From the NCBI RefSeq assembly GCF_017948675.1, contig NZ_JAGFBU010000001.1:1302001-1366000 (forward strand): a stretch of DNA of 64,000 nucleotides, written 5' to 3'. This document shows, piece by piece, positions 33,787 to 43,059 of this stretch (positions within the stretch are counted from its first letter, which is position 1; each line of letters starts with the position of its first letter). The notes below the pieces were generated by a model. The model did not search any database. It saw nothing but the letters and a program-made list of their open reading frames with translations, and had not been told where the DNA came from. The stretch is from Flavobacterium flabelliforme. GTDB taxonomy: Bacteria > Bacteroidota > Bacteroidia > Flavobacteriales > Flavobacteriaceae. A program made the position numbers and the translations under genes.

Positions 33787-34189
33787 GATACATATATTTT
33801 GGATTGTTGCCTACTCTTGAGCTTTTCGGCTTTCGCTTTTTTTACTTATTTGATTAGGGATATTCAAGTAGCATGCCAGAAATTGAAAGTGTAAATCTTT
33901 CACTATAATATTTAGTTTGTTTTTTAATTTTTAAAATGCTTAAAAACAGCATGTTAGATTATTTTTTAAACACCTGAAATTATTTTAAAAAAGGAATTTT
34001 TACGTTTTTTTTAATAGATTTCAATTTTATTTTCAAGTTTTGTTTTGGTTTTAAAAAGAAAAAATGTGTTATAATAGCATCAGTTTTACATTTCAATTGG
34101 CTTTCTATTGCCAAACTACTTATCAACAATCCTCTAAAATTAACTTTAGTAAGCAACCTGCATCAATGCATATTGGCTAATTTTGCACC
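33787..34189. other. Divergent intergenic region, repeat-protein gene and umuC
   Basis: 403 bp, very AT-rich. It contains the umuC -10 (34178-34185) and a small hairpin GAAAG-tgtaaat-CTTTC near 33886-33902. I find no ORF, no dispersed repeat copy and no promoter consensus for the minus-strand gene. Confidence 0.55.
34178..34185 (+). promoter_or_regulatory. -10 element of umuC-umuD, nearly leaderless
   Basis: TAATTTTG ends 4 bp before the umuC ATG at 34190, so transcription would start at or just inside the start codon. Confidence 0.5.
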
Positions 34190-35464
34190 ATGTATGCTTT
34201 AGTCGATTGTAATAACTTTTATGCTTCTTGTGAACGGGTTTTTCAGCCACAGTTCGCAGGAAAACCTGTCGCCATATTGTCAAATAATGACGGTTGTGTT
34301 ATATCTAGAAGTAACGAGGCAAAAGCAGCAGGGATTAAGATGGGTGCGCCAGCCTTTCAAATTAAGGAATTAGTCAAAGAAAAAAACGTCAAATTATTCT
34401 CATCAAATTATGCGCTTTATGGTGATTTGAGTAATAGAGTGATGAAAATTTTGGAACAGTTTACACCAAATCTGGAGATCTATAGTATCGATGAAGCCTT
34501 TATGAATTTTGATGGCTTGGAGGTTTCCGATTACCACAATTACGGTATTCAAATGAAGAATCGAGTTCAAAAATGGACCGGAATTCCCGTTTGTATTGGT
34601 TTTGCACCTACCAAAGCGTTGTCTAAAGTAGCCAATAAAATTGCCAAAAAATTTCAAGAAAGAACACAAGGTGTTTATGTGATTGATAGCGAAGAAAAAC
34701 GCATTAAAGCGCTAAAATGGACAAAGATTGAAGATGTTTGGGGCGTTGGGTACCGTACCCAAAAAAAAGCAAGAATTAGAAATATTGTTACTGCCTTAGA
34801 TTTTATTCAACCCCAACATGAAGCTTGGATTAAAAAGGAAATGGGTGTCATTGGATTGCGTTTAAAATGCGAATTAGAAGGCAGATCAGTTCTTGATTTG
34901 GAACCTGTAGTGGACCAAAAGAAAAGTATTGCTACCACTCGAAGTTTTCCCAAACAAATTACTGATTTTGATTTATTACGCGAACGGGTTGCTACTTTTG
35001 CCTCTGTTTGTGCAGAGAAATTACGCAAACAAAATTCCTGTTGCTATACCATTATTGTTTTGCTGGTAATTGATAAGCACACGGTCGAAACGGCGAAATA
35101 TTATTTTAATAGTGCCATTACATTACCTTTTGCTACCAGTTCAACCTTAACGATTTCGAATGCTGCAATCGAGTTATTAAAGAAATTACACCAAGGAAAT
35201 GAGCATCTTAAATTTAAAAAAGCAGGCGTAATTGTGACCGAATTAATTGATGAGAATCAAAAACAATTTCAGCTTTTTGATGAGGAAAATCCAAAACATT
35301 TAGCTTTAATGAAAGCAATGGATCGTTTGAATACAAAAATTGGAACTAAAAAAGTAAAAATGGCTACTCAGAATTTGAGTTTGACTTGGAATATGAATCA
35401 GAACCATTTATCACCAAAATACACTACTAATTTTAAAGATATTCTCGAAATAAAATGTCAATAA
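34190..35464 (+). CDS. umuC: Y-family DNA polymerase V catalytic subunit UmuC
   Basis: 424 residues, close to E. coli UmuC (422). It is a translesion polymerase. The first catalytic carboxylate is in YALVDCNNFYASCERVF, the second in IYSIDEAFMNFDG (Asp-Glu pair), with the fingers region SNNDGCVISRSNEAKAAGI. The helix-hairpin-helix part (VWGVGYRTQKKARI) and the little-finger domain follow. umuC precedes umuD here, the reverse of E. coli umuDC, and the genes overlap by 10 bp. No LexA-like box is visible. Confidence 0.95.
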   Translation: MYALVDCNNFYASCERVFQPQFAGKPVAILSNNDGCVISRSNEAKAAGIKMGAPAFQIKELVKEKNVKLFSSNYALYGDLSNRVMKILEQFTPNLEIYSIDEAFMNFDGLEVSDYHNYGIQMKNRVQKWTGIPVCIGFAPTKALSKVANKIAKKFQERTQGVYVIDSEEKRIKALKWTKIEDVWGVGYRTQKKARIRNIVTALDFIQPQHEAWIKKEMGVIGLRLKCELEGRSVLDLEPVVDQKKSIATTRSFPKQITDFDLLRERVATFASVCAEKLRKQNSCCYTIIVLLVIDKHTVETAKYYFNSAITLPFATSSTLTISNAAIELLKKLHQGNEHLKFKKAGVIVTELIDENQKQFQLFDEENPKHLALMKAMDRLNTKIGTKKVKMATQNLSLTWNMNQNHLSPKYTTNFKDILEIKCQ

Positions 35465-35895
35465 ATAAAAATCAAAAAATATCTTTTTTCAAACCTGATT
35501 TTGAAAGTGAGCTAAGAATTCCTTATATAAACGAAGGAGTTTCGGCAGGATTTCCCTCGCCCGCTGCTGATTTTATGGAAACGAATATTGACTTGAATAA
35601 GGAGTTAAGTGAAAATCCACTAGCTACTTTTTACATCAAAGTAAAAGGGAATTCTATGATCGATGCGGGAATCAATGACAAAGATGTTCTGGTTGTAGAT
35701 CGAAGTTTAGAACCTCAAAACAATAAAATTGCAATTTGTTTTATCGATGGTGAATTTACCGTAAAACGCATTCAATTAGAAAAAGATTGTTTGTACTTAA
35801 TGCCTGAAAACCCCAATTATTCTCCAATAAAAGTGACTGAAGAAAATCAATTAATTATCTGGGGAATCGTCACGTATGTGATTAAGAAAGTTTAA
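35455..35895 (+). CDS. umuD: UmuD-like S24 peptidase, polymerase V accessory subunit
   Basis: 146 residues, about the length of E. coli UmuD. The self-cleavage site is VSAGFPSPA (Ala31-Gly32), the nucleophile is Ser67 in GNSMIDAGI and the general base Lys104 in FTVKRIQ; the spacing of 37 equals that of E. coli UmuD (Ser60/Lys97). Self-cleavage converts it to the active UmuD' that partners UmuC. Translation is coupled to umuC by the 10-bp overlap. No DNA-binding domain, so it is not LexA. Confidence 0.93.
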   Translation: MSINKNQKISFFKPDFESELRIPYINEGVSAGFPSPAADFMETNIDLNKELSENPLATFYIKVKGNSMIDAGINDKDVLVVDRSLEPQNNKIAICFIDGEFTVKRIQLEKDCLYLMPENPNYSPIKVTEENQLIIWGIVTYVIKKV

Positions 35896-35991
35896 ATTTT
35901 AAGACGAAGTAGCTTGTATACTGTAACGCTACCGAGGGATTTGTTAATAGTAAACTTAAAAAAGATAATAAGTTCCTCTACTCTAACAAAA

Positions 35992-36315
35992 TTATAATTT
36001 TCCAGCAGTTGGTGAGTGATTGTTCGTAATGTAAGTTACTAAATAATCATTATTGTGGTTTTCAAAAAACACAAACCAAGTTGTTCGGTTATTACTTTTA
36101 TAAAACAAGTATTTAGAACCTAAATGATTTAACTCTAGAGGAGTATTCTTGTACGGAAATTGAGCAATATTATTTTCGATAAAATCAATTATTTTATCTT
36201 TGTAGTCGATTGCATTCTCTAAATAACTAAAATATTTTTCCTTGTAAACAGCATAAATCAAATCATTGATGTAGTCTGAAACTTCTGATTTGTAGTAAAT
36301 ACTTATTTTTTCCAA
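35992..36315 (-). CDS. RelE/ParE-family-like toxin
   Basis: 107 residues. The order helix-helix-strands with SYLENAIDYKDKIIDFIENN, YKNTPLELNHLGSKYLFYKS, TTWFVFFENHNNDYLVTYIT fits the RelE/ParE fold; YLVTYITNNHS is the usual last strand. The two partners lie in the antitoxin-toxin order with a 13-bp overlap, characteristic of type II modules. Catalytic residues are not certain, so gyrase (ParE-like) versus ribosome (RelE-like) targeting is unresolved. Confidence 0.75.
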   Translation of the reverse strand: MEKISIYYKSEVSDYINDLIYAVYKEKYFSYLENAIDYKDKIIDFIENNIAQFPYKNTPLELNHLGSKYLFYKSNNRTTWFVFFENHNNDYLVTYITNNHSPTAGKL

Positions 36316-36500
36316 TCTAGCGATTTTAAAAAATGCGTAGTACGTTTTTTTAATTCTTCACCTGAAATTGCCGTTTTCAATTCATTTTCAAATTGAACTT
36401 GCTTTTGTTTTTTGAACTGATTTATTTGCTCCAAAATAAAAGGATCTTCTATGCTAGAAATCCATTTTATTAATTCCGATTTTTGTGAAATAACACTCAT
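36303..36500 (-). CDS. Small antitoxin of the ParE-like pair
   Basis: 65 residues, helical: an N-terminal segment (SELIKWISSIEDPFILEQIN) and a Lys/Glu-rich tail ending THFLKSLDWKK that would wrap the toxin. It lacks a clear ribbon-helix-helix motif, yet tandem TATACAAA copies and an inverted repeat sit right upstream, so some DNA binding by the complex is likely. It overlaps the toxin gene by 13 bp. Confidence 0.7.
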   Translation of the reverse strand: MSVISQKSELIKWISSIEDPFILEQINQFKKQKQVQFENELKTAISGEELKKRTTHFLKSLDWKK

Positions 36501-36515
36501 CTTTATTCAATTTAG

Positions 36516-36539
36516 TATACAAATATACAAATTTTTGTA
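36516..36539 (-). promoter_or_regulatory. Promoter and operator of the toxin-antitoxin pair
   Basis: TATACAAA is repeated head-to-tail (36516-36523, 36524-36531) and overlaps the inverted repeat TACAAA-tt-TTTGTA (36526-36539). On the minus strand this includes TATATTTG (36527-36520), a -10 match 20 bp before the ATG. The overlap of repeats and promoter suggests autorepression. Confidence 0.6.
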
Positions 36540-36617
36540 CTTTAAAAAGGAATTTCAATTTATGCTTAGTGATTGTAAAAGACGCAAGATAATATGCTGC
36601 GAAAATCAATTATAAAC

Positions 36618-36653
36618 AAAACGACCTGCTCAAACTGATGAACAGGTCGTTTT
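36618..36653 (-). terminator. Terminator of the RND efflux operon
   Basis: AAAACGACCTG (36618-36628) and CAGGTCGTTTT (36643-36653), T-rich on both strands; it lies 20 bp after the pump stop codon. Confidence 0.85.
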
Positions 36654-36672
36654 TATTTTTATAAGAAGAAAT

Positions 36673-39600
36673 TTACACCGTATGTTTCGGATTAAATCCA
36701 TCTTCACTTAATTCTTGATGGTCATAATCAGCAATCATTTCAGCTTCATAATCTACTTTTTCATCTTTAGAGAATTTGGCAATAATTTTCTCCATGATTT
36801 CATAAATTACAGGCACAATGATAAGTGTTAGGAATAATGAGGAGATTAATCCACCAATAATTACCCAAGCTAATCCATTTTTCCATTCTGCTCCAGCTCC
36901 AGAAGCTAAGGCAATTGGCACCATTCCAAAAACCATTGCAATAGTAGTCATCAAAATAGGACGTAACCTCGCATGATTCGCTTGGATTAATGCCGTTCTG
37001 ATTGTCTCGCCAGCTTTACGTCTTTGGTTGGTATAATCGACAAGCATAATCGCATTTTTACAAACCAGACCAATTAGCATGATGATACCTAAAATAGTAA
37101 AAATATTCAATGTATTATTGGTCAAAGCCAAAGCTAACATTGCTCCAATAAACGAAAGTGGAATTGCAAACAATACTACGAATGGATGCACAAAACTATC
37201 ATATAACGATACCATAACTAGGTAAACTAATATAATTGCAGCTAATAAAGCGACTCCAAGTGTTCCAAAACCTTCGGTTTCGTTTTCTTTTTGTCCACCC
37301 CAAATGTAGTTTACACCTGTTGGTTTGTTCAATTTTTCAATTTTTTGCTCCCATTGCGATACAATAGTTCCTGATGGTACCCCAACATTTTGAGATTTTA
37401 CGGTTACAGAAGCCGATTTGTCTCTTCGCTCTAATTGACTTGGGCCTGAACCTTCGTTTACAGAGGCAAATTGACTTAACTTAATTTGCTGACCTTGGTC
37501 ATTTATGAAAATTAAATTACTTACATCTGCAATACTTTTTCTGTCGAAAGCATTGTACTTGATGTTAATATCATATTCGTATTCACCTGCTCTATATCTT
37601 CCATCGGTATTTCCGCTAAAAGCAGTTTGCATCGTCATACCTACGCTTTGTAAACTTAAACCTAGCGCAGCCATTTTATCACGGTCTACTTTTACGTTTA
37701 CTTCAGGATTTCCATCTTCTACAGATAATTCGATTTCTGTAGCACCCGGAATAGTACGTAATTCTTTTTCGGCTGCTTTTGCAAATTTCATAGCGCTCTC
37801 TACATCAGGACCTGTCACGATCAGACCAATAGTAGCATCTTCTGCCGTTCCTAAAATACCTACTGGAACCGTTTTAACTTTGGCACCAACTAGTATTTTC
37901 TCTAGTTTACGTTTTGTTTTGGCTGCATACACATTTGCAGCTTCGCTACGTTTGTCTAAATCAACCATTTTAACGTTGATCTCAGATTTGTAAGCCGTAG
38001 CTTGAGCAGCTCCAAGTCCACCACTAGTTTGACCTACAGTTGCAATTTGACTGAATACATATTCTTCCTTGCTCAAAAACTCTTCTGCTTTTTGAGTCAT
38101 GAAATTGGTTTGTTCTAATGAGGCGTCTTTTGGCATTTCAATTTGAACTAAAAACTCACCACTATCTGATGCTGCAAAGAACTCACCACCAATAAAACCA
38201 CCACCTAATAATCCTACGGTCGAAGTAAAGAAAATTACTAGAACCACTAATATCGTTTTAATATAATGATCTAAACACCACGTTAACAATCCAGAAATCC
38301 AGTTGGTAAAACGAGTTAAATAACTTTCGAAACCAAGAATAATACGTCCAAAAAGATTTTTTCCTTGAATATGTTCTAATTTACCATATCGAGACGACAA
38401 CCAAGGAATGATGGTAAACGAAGCAAGTAATGATAATAAAGTAGATATAATTACAGTAACACAAAATTGTGTAATAATGTTCGAAACTAATCCTGTACTC
38501 ATTGCGATAGGCAAGAATACCACCACAATTACTAAAGTAATAGATACCACGGTTCCACCAATTTCGGCTGTTCCGTCATACGCAGCACGAACTTTGTTCT
38601 TACCCATTTCCATGTGCCTGTAGATATTTTCAAGTACCACAATGGCATCATCGACCAGAATACCAACCACGAGCGATAGTCCTAATAAACTCATTAAGTT
38701 TAAGGTATAACCCATCAAGTAAATACCGATAAAAGTAGCAATTAACGAAGCTGGAATCGTTACCATTACGATTAACGAGTTTCTAATACTATGCAAGAAA
38801 AACAACATTACTAAAGCTACTAAAAGCACTGCTATAAGTAAATCGTGTACAACGGCATCAGCAGCCATTAACGTAAAAACAGAACTGTCTTTAGCAACTT
38901 GTAGTTTTAAACTACTCGTTTTATAATCGTTTTCTAGTTTAGCAATGGTTTTGATTACTTCTTCACTTACTGCAACCGCATTCGCATCCGATTGTTTGAT
39001 GATTTGTAAAACAATTGCACTTTTTTGGTTTACACGAGCTATTTTCTCTGTAATTTTCTGAGTATCTTGTACATCAGCAATGTCTTTCAGACGGATTTGA
39101 ATTCCGTTTTTAGACGATACAATTAGGTTTCTTAATTCGTCAACACTTTTGTATTTCCCTGCCAAACGAATTAATATTTTTTGTTCACGCGTTTGGATGT
39201 TTCCTGTTGGGAAATCCAAGTTAGAGGATAAAATATTTTGTTGTACTTGCGGAATAGAAAGTCCGTAAGCTTGCATTTTCGCCGCATCAAGATTAACTTG
39301 AATCTCTCTTTCTTGACCACCAATGATGTTTACTTGAGCAACACCTTGAACACGAGAAAGAACCGGAACTAACTTTTTATCAATCAAATCGTAAAAGGCA
39401 ACTTCATCCATTTTTGCATAAGCACCTAAAGTCATAATAGGTAAATCACTCAAAGAGAATTTACTTAAAGAGGGTGTTTCAGCATCGTCTGGTAAATCAC
39501 TAATAATGGCATTTATTTTACGTTGTGCATCGTTCATCGATATGTTAACATCGGCTGTAGAAGTCAATGTAATGGCAACCGTAGATAAGCTTTCGTACGA

Positions 39601-39849
39601 TTTAGAATCTATTTTTTTAATATTTTCTAATGAAGCGATTGCATCCTCTATTTTCTTAGTCACGGAATTTTCTACCTCATTTGGCGAAGCACCCGGATAA
39701 ATGGTTGCTATCGAAATTACGTTAGTTTCAAATTTCGGAATCAATTCGTAACCTAAATTACTATAACTGTAAAGCCCACCAAGTGTCAAAATTGTAAATA
39801 ATACAATGATCAGCGACGGACGTTTTATGGATATTTCTGCTAATTTCAT
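36673..39849 (-). CDS. RND efflux pump, HAE1-type inner-membrane permease
   Basis: 1058 residues, AcrB/MexB-like. Proton relay residues are visible: Asp-Asp in VGILVDDAIVVLENIYRHM (fourth helix) and Lys in LIGLVCKNAIMLVDYTNQ (tenth helix). Two large periplasmic loops follow helices 1 and 7, and the N-terminal region has NDAQRKINAIISDLP. Substrates cannot be read but would be organic compounds rather than metals, since the CzcA-type metal motif (DFG-x-x-x-D-GA) is absent. Last gene of the tetR-tolC-adaptor-pump operon. Confidence 0.93.
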   Translation of the reverse strand: MKLAEISIKRPSLIIVLFTILTLGGLYSYSNLGYELIPKFETNVISIATIYPGASPNEVENSVTKKIEDAIASLENIKKIDSKSYESLSTVAITLTSTADVNISMNDAQRKINAIISDLPDDAETPSLSKFSLSDLPIMTLGAYAKMDEVAFYDLIDKKLVPVLSRVQGVAQVNIIGGQEREIQVNLDAAKMQAYGLSIPQVQQNILSSNLDFPTGNIQTREQKILIRLAGKYKSVDELRNLIVSSKNGIQIRLKDIADVQDTQKITEKIARVNQKSAIVLQIIKQSDANAVAVSEEVIKTIAKLENDYKTSSLKLQVAKDSSVFTLMAADAVVHDLLIAVLLVALVMLFFLHSIRNSLIVMVTIPASLIATFIGIYLMGYTLNLMSLLGLSLVVGILVDDAIVVLENIYRHMEMGKNKVRAAYDGTAEIGGTVVSITLVIVVVFLPIAMSTGLVSNIITQFCVTVIISTLLSLLASFTIIPWLSSRYGKLEHIQGKNLFGRIILGFESYLTRFTNWISGLLTWCLDHYIKTILVVLVIFFTSTVGLLGGGFIGGEFFAASDSGEFLVQIEMPKDASLEQTNFMTQKAEEFLSKEEYVFSQIATVGQTSGGLGAAQATAYKSEINVKMVDLDKRSEAANVYAAKTKRKLEKILVGAKVKTVPVGILGTAEDATIGLIVTGPDVESAMKFAKAAEKELRTIPGATEIELSVEDGNPEVNVKVDRDKMAALGLSLQSVGMTMQTAFSGNTDGRYRAGEYEYDINIKYNAFDRKSIADVSNLIFINDQGQQIKLSQFASVNEGSGPSQLERRDKSASVTVKSQNVGVPSGTIVSQWEQKIEKLNKPTGVNYIWGGQKENETEGFGTLGVALLAAIILVYLVMVSLYDSFVHPFVVLFAIPLSFIGAMLALALTNNTLNIFTILGIIMLIGLVCKNAIMLVDYTNQRRKAGETIRTALIQANHARLRPILMTTIAMVFGMVPIALASGAGAEWKNGLAWVIIGGLISSLFLTLIIVPVIYEIMEKIIAKFSKDEKVDYEAEMIADYDHQELSEDGFNPKHTV

Positions 39850-39894
39850 ATTTATATTTTTTATGTAGCTAACTAATAGCTCAAAGCCAATAGC

Positions 39895-40962
39895 TTATTT
39901 TATAACTTCCACTTTTGTTCCGTCCTGAAGGTTAATTTGACCTGTGATAATTACAGTTTCACCATCATTTAATCCTTCTAGAATTTCGACTTGATCACCA
40001 AGAATTCTACCAGCAGTAACTGTTTTTAATTTTGCAGTTCCGTTTTCGATAACAAAAATCTGGCTGCTACTTACACTTCCTACAAAGGCATTTCTTGGAA
40101 CAATTTTTAAAGATTGTTTTTGTCTGCTTGATGAAAACTCTGCAGTTCCATACATACCTGCTTTTAAGTCAGCAGAAGCATTATTGGTAATTTCAATTTC
40201 AACTGGGAAGTTTAAACTCTCGTCTGCTTTTGCTGCAATAAAAGTAATTTTACCTGAAAATGTTTTATCAGGATAAACGCTTGCTTTTACATTAGTGGCG
40301 CTTCCTACTTTTAAACTTGCTACTTGGCTTTCGCTTACATTTACTTTTAGTTTTAATTTAGAAACATTTACAATATCAAATAATTGAGTAGCAGGCATTC
40401 CTGTTACAATTGATCCTATTTCTATATATTTAGCATTAATATAACCACTTATTGGTGCTTTAATTCGGGTATCACCAACGTTAATGTTAGCTTGAGTCAA
40501 TTGAGATTTAGCATTTACCATCGCTAGTTTAGCTTGGTCTAATTGTTGTTTAGTAACACCGCCTGTTTTGAAAGCATTCTCAAATCGGCTATAATCTGAA
40601 GCTGCATTTTGATATACTGCATTTGCATTTTGAGCACTTACATTTATAGCGTCGCTTCTAACGATGGCAAGCGTTTGTCCTACAGAAACATAATCTCCTT
40701 CTTTTACAAGAACATTTGTAATTTTACCTGATTTCTCAGCAGAAAATTTTAATTCTTGTACAGGTTCAAAATTTCCATTTGATGTAAAATCTAATGAAAC
40801 TTCTTCCGTTTTTACGGTAGCAGTTCTAACCGATACTGTTGTGTTTTTCTCTGCAACAACAGCAATTTTAGCTTCGTTTTCTTTCTTGTTATTGGTCAAA
40901 ACTAATGCGATTGCTCCTAGTGATACTGCAATTATTAGTACGGTTATTATAATTTTTTTCAT
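39895..40962 (-). CDS. RND efflux periplasmic adaptor (membrane fusion protein)
   Basis: 355 residues. N-terminal membrane segment (IIITVLIIAVSLGAIALVL), then a lipoyl-like hybrid domain (SGKITNVLVKEGDYVSVGQT), a short hairpin, the second lipoyl half (IKAPISGYINAKYIEIGSIV), a beta-barrel and a C-terminal membrane-proximal domain. It links the pump to the TolC-like channel. It lies between tolC (4 bp) and the pump (45 bp). Confidence 0.93.
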   Translation of the reverse strand: MKKIIITVLIIAVSLGAIALVLTNNKKENEAKIAVVAEKNTTVSVRTATVKTEEVSLDFTSNGNFEPVQELKFSAEKSGKITNVLVKEGDYVSVGQTLAIVRSDAINVSAQNANAVYQNAASDYSRFENAFKTGGVTKQQLDQAKLAMVNAKSQLTQANINVGDTRIKAPISGYINAKYIEIGSIVTGMPATQLFDIVNVSKLKLKVNVSESQVASLKVGSATNVKASVYPDKTFSGKITFIAAKADESLNFPVEIEITNNASADLKAGMYGTAEFSSSRQKQSLKIVPRNAFVGSVSSSQIFVIENGTAKLKTVTAGRILGDQVEILEGLNDGETVIITGQINLQDGTKVEVIK

Positions 40963-40966
40963 GTTA

Positions 40967-42331
40967 CTAGTTATTTAATAATGATTTTAATTCTCCTTTT
41001 GATTTGATTAATTGAATTTCTGCCAGCTTGTAATCTAATATTGCTGAGGTATAATTGTTCTGTGCTTCTGTTAATGAATTTTCGGCATCTAGTAAATCAG
41101 TCAACGAGGCAAGACCTTGTAAATAGTTATTTCTAGTGTTGTCTAAAACTTCTTTCGCTAATTGTGCATTGTCTTTTTGATTGGTAATCGTGATTAAGCT
41201 ATTATCAATTTGCGTTTTAGCATTAGCAAAAGCCAAATCTAGCGCAAGTTTTGTATCATCAAGACCTACTTTAACCGATTTTAGTTCTACATCAGCTTGT
41301 CTTACTTTGGCACGAGTACTAAATCCTGTAAAGATAGGAACTCTAAGATTCAAACCAATAGAAGAGAAATCAGACCAATATACGCCATCAGATGGTTTAG
41401 CACCAATTGGCATTTTAGGTCCTTGACCAATATAATTATAGCCTGCACTCAAGGATAATGTTGGATAGTAAGCCGCTTCGATAGATTTTTTCTGAAAGTT
41501 TAAAAGCTCTTCTTGTTTTTTCAAAAGTAAATACTCTGTTCTATTGGCTGTGTTAGGAACTTCAGATAGTGATTGTGGACTTACTTCAAAAGCAGTTTGT
41601 GGAATCTCAATTTGAGTTTCTATAGGCATACCCATGTAAAATTTCAATGCATTTTCCTGAATTTGTACTGCATTCAATACTTGCTGACGCATCGTATTGA
41701 TGTTTGATATTTTTACTAAAATTCGGTCTAAATCAATTTTCTTAGCTAAACCATTATCAAATTGTCCTTTTATAATGTCTTTTACTTTAGTAGTGTTTTT
41801 AAAAGTACTATCGATAACAATTAATTTTTGACGCTGCACATAGACTTGATAATAATTGTTTGCAACGCGCTCAATTACTTGTTCCTCTGTCAATTGATTA
41901 TTAATTTGATAAAATTCTCTAGTCGATTTTGCTGCCTTCAAACCTGTAAAAACAGATTGGTCAAAGATGGCTTGTGTTAATGAAACTCCTGCAGTCGAAC
42001 TCCATTTTTGTCCAAAAGCGGCTTGTATAACGGTTCCTGGTTGTCCAAATCCAGCACCATCAATTACAGTAGTTTGAATCACAGGATTGTAAGTCAAACT
42101 TCCGTTTGCGGATATTTGAGGTAGCGCTCTAGAACGTACTTCCTGAATTTGGTATTCGCTGTTTTCTACCTGAAGTTTAGATTTTTTAGCTTCCGCTTTA
42201 TTTTCTAAAGCGTAGTGAATCGCTTCCTTTAACGTTAGCGTCTTTACAAGACCAGTTTCAGCAGGAGTCACAGTTTGAGACTGAGCTGAAATTGCAAAAG
42301 TTAGTATGGTTATTAAAATTATTCTCTTCAT
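40967..42331 (-). CDS. TolC-family outer-membrane efflux channel
   Basis: 454 residues with signal peptide MKRIILITILTFAISAQS. Two outer-membrane-efflux repeats of long helices are visible (LTLKEAIHYALENKAEAKKS at the start of the first; LLDAENSLTEAQNNYTSAIL near the end of the second). Its start codon overlaps the tetR stop by one base (TAATG), so translation is coupled to the regulator. Confidence 0.92.
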   Translation of the reverse strand: MKRIILITILTFAISAQSQTVTPAETGLVKTLTLKEAIHYALENKAEAKKSKLQVENSEYQIQEVRSRALPQISANGSLTYNPVIQTTVIDGAGFGQPGTVIQAAFGQKWSSTAGVSLTQAIFDQSVFTGLKAAKSTREFYQINNQLTEEQVIERVANNYYQVYVQRQKLIVIDSTFKNTTKVKDIIKGQFDNGLAKKIDLDRILVKISNINTMRQQVLNAVQIQENALKFYMGMPIETQIEIPQTAFEVSPQSLSEVPNTANRTEYLLLKKQEELLNFQKKSIEAAYYPTLSLSAGYNYIGQGPKMPIGAKPSDGVYWSDFSSIGLNLRVPIFTGFSTRAKVRQADVELKSVKVGLDDTKLALDLAFANAKTQIDNSLITITNQKDNAQLAKEVLDNTRNNYLQGLASLTDLLDAENSLTEAQNNYTSAILDYKLAEIQLIKSKGELKSLLNN

Positions 42332-42927
42332 TATATAGTATAGTTTAGTAATTGATTTTCTAATTCGATTAATCCGGCAGCGGTTGCCATTGCTCTTGTA
42401 TGGTATTCTAAAATTTCTAATTCGATTTTCTGACTTTCTTTTTCAGAGCTTATGTTTTCTCTAATAGTAAAAACAAGATGGTAATAAAATTGAATATAGT
42501 TTTTGATATTAATGCTTTCTCTATACAACCCTTGTTGAATTCCTTTTATTATATTTTTTTCAAAAGTAGTGTTACATTCTCTAATTTCACGATCCATTAC
42601 TGTTGTGTATACTTCTGGATAATGTTTTTTTAATTGATAAATAGGAGAATTGTCTGAGGATTGAAACATCTCTTTAAACATTTTTCTAATTTCAAAATTC
42701 TCCTCGATTGCATTGTAATTTTTTGAAATAATGGTGTCAATGATCTCATGAATTTGTTTGTGTACTGTTTCGGTACTTTCGGCGATGAGTATTTCTTTGT
42801 TGCAAAAATATTTATAAATTGTTTTTTTAGAAATACACATTTCGCCTGCAATATCATCCATGGTAACGCTTTTAAAACCTAATTTTAAAAACATTTCGCT
42901 AGCTTTAGATATAATTTTTTCTTTCAT
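42331..42927 (-). CDS. TetR/AcrR family repressor of the efflux operon
   Basis: 198 residues. The N-terminal helix-turn-helix is clear: GFKSVTMDDIAGEMCISKKTIYKYF, given here as its two halves GFKSVTMDDIAGEM and CISKKTIYKYF. The ligand-binding C-terminal half is helical and variable. It is the first gene of the efflux operon and probably represses it; the matching palindrome at its own promoter also occurs at the yceI promoter. Ligand unknown. Confidence 0.9.
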   Translation of the reverse strand: MKEKIISKASEMFLKLGFKSVTMDDIAGEMCISKKTIYKYFCNKEILIAESTETVHKQIHEIIDTIISKNYNAIEENFEIRKMFKEMFQSSDNSPIYQLKKHYPEVYTTVMDREIRECNTTFEKNIIKGIQQGLYRESINIKNYIQFYYHLVFTIRENISSEKESQKIELEILEYHTRAMATAAGLIELENQLLNYTI

Positions 42928-42979
42928 TTTTAGATGCTGAAATAATTTCAGTATTTTTTAATTGAGTTGAAATCTTTGA

Positions 42980-43019
42980 CAAATGTAAGAAGGAAACTTT
43001 GAAAACTAAAATAGTTTCC
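42980..43019 (-). promoter_or_regulatory. tetR-efflux promoter with TetR-type operator
   Basis: TACATTTG (42987-42980) is the -10. Four bases upstream begins the palindrome GGAAACT (42992-42998)-N14-AGTTTCC (43013-43019), covering the -33 region. A repressor bound here would block the polymerase. The same palindrome and 4-bp gap occur at the yceI promoter. Confidence 0.8.
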
Positions 43020-43059
43020 GTAAAATTTACAATTATTTAACATTTGATCGTCTGCTAGT

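Noticed and set aside
35896..35991. GTAGC...GCTAC hairpin after umuD as a terminator or repeat copy
   Set aside because: Only 5 bp of pairing, a long loop and no T run; it lacks the repeat's conserved ends.
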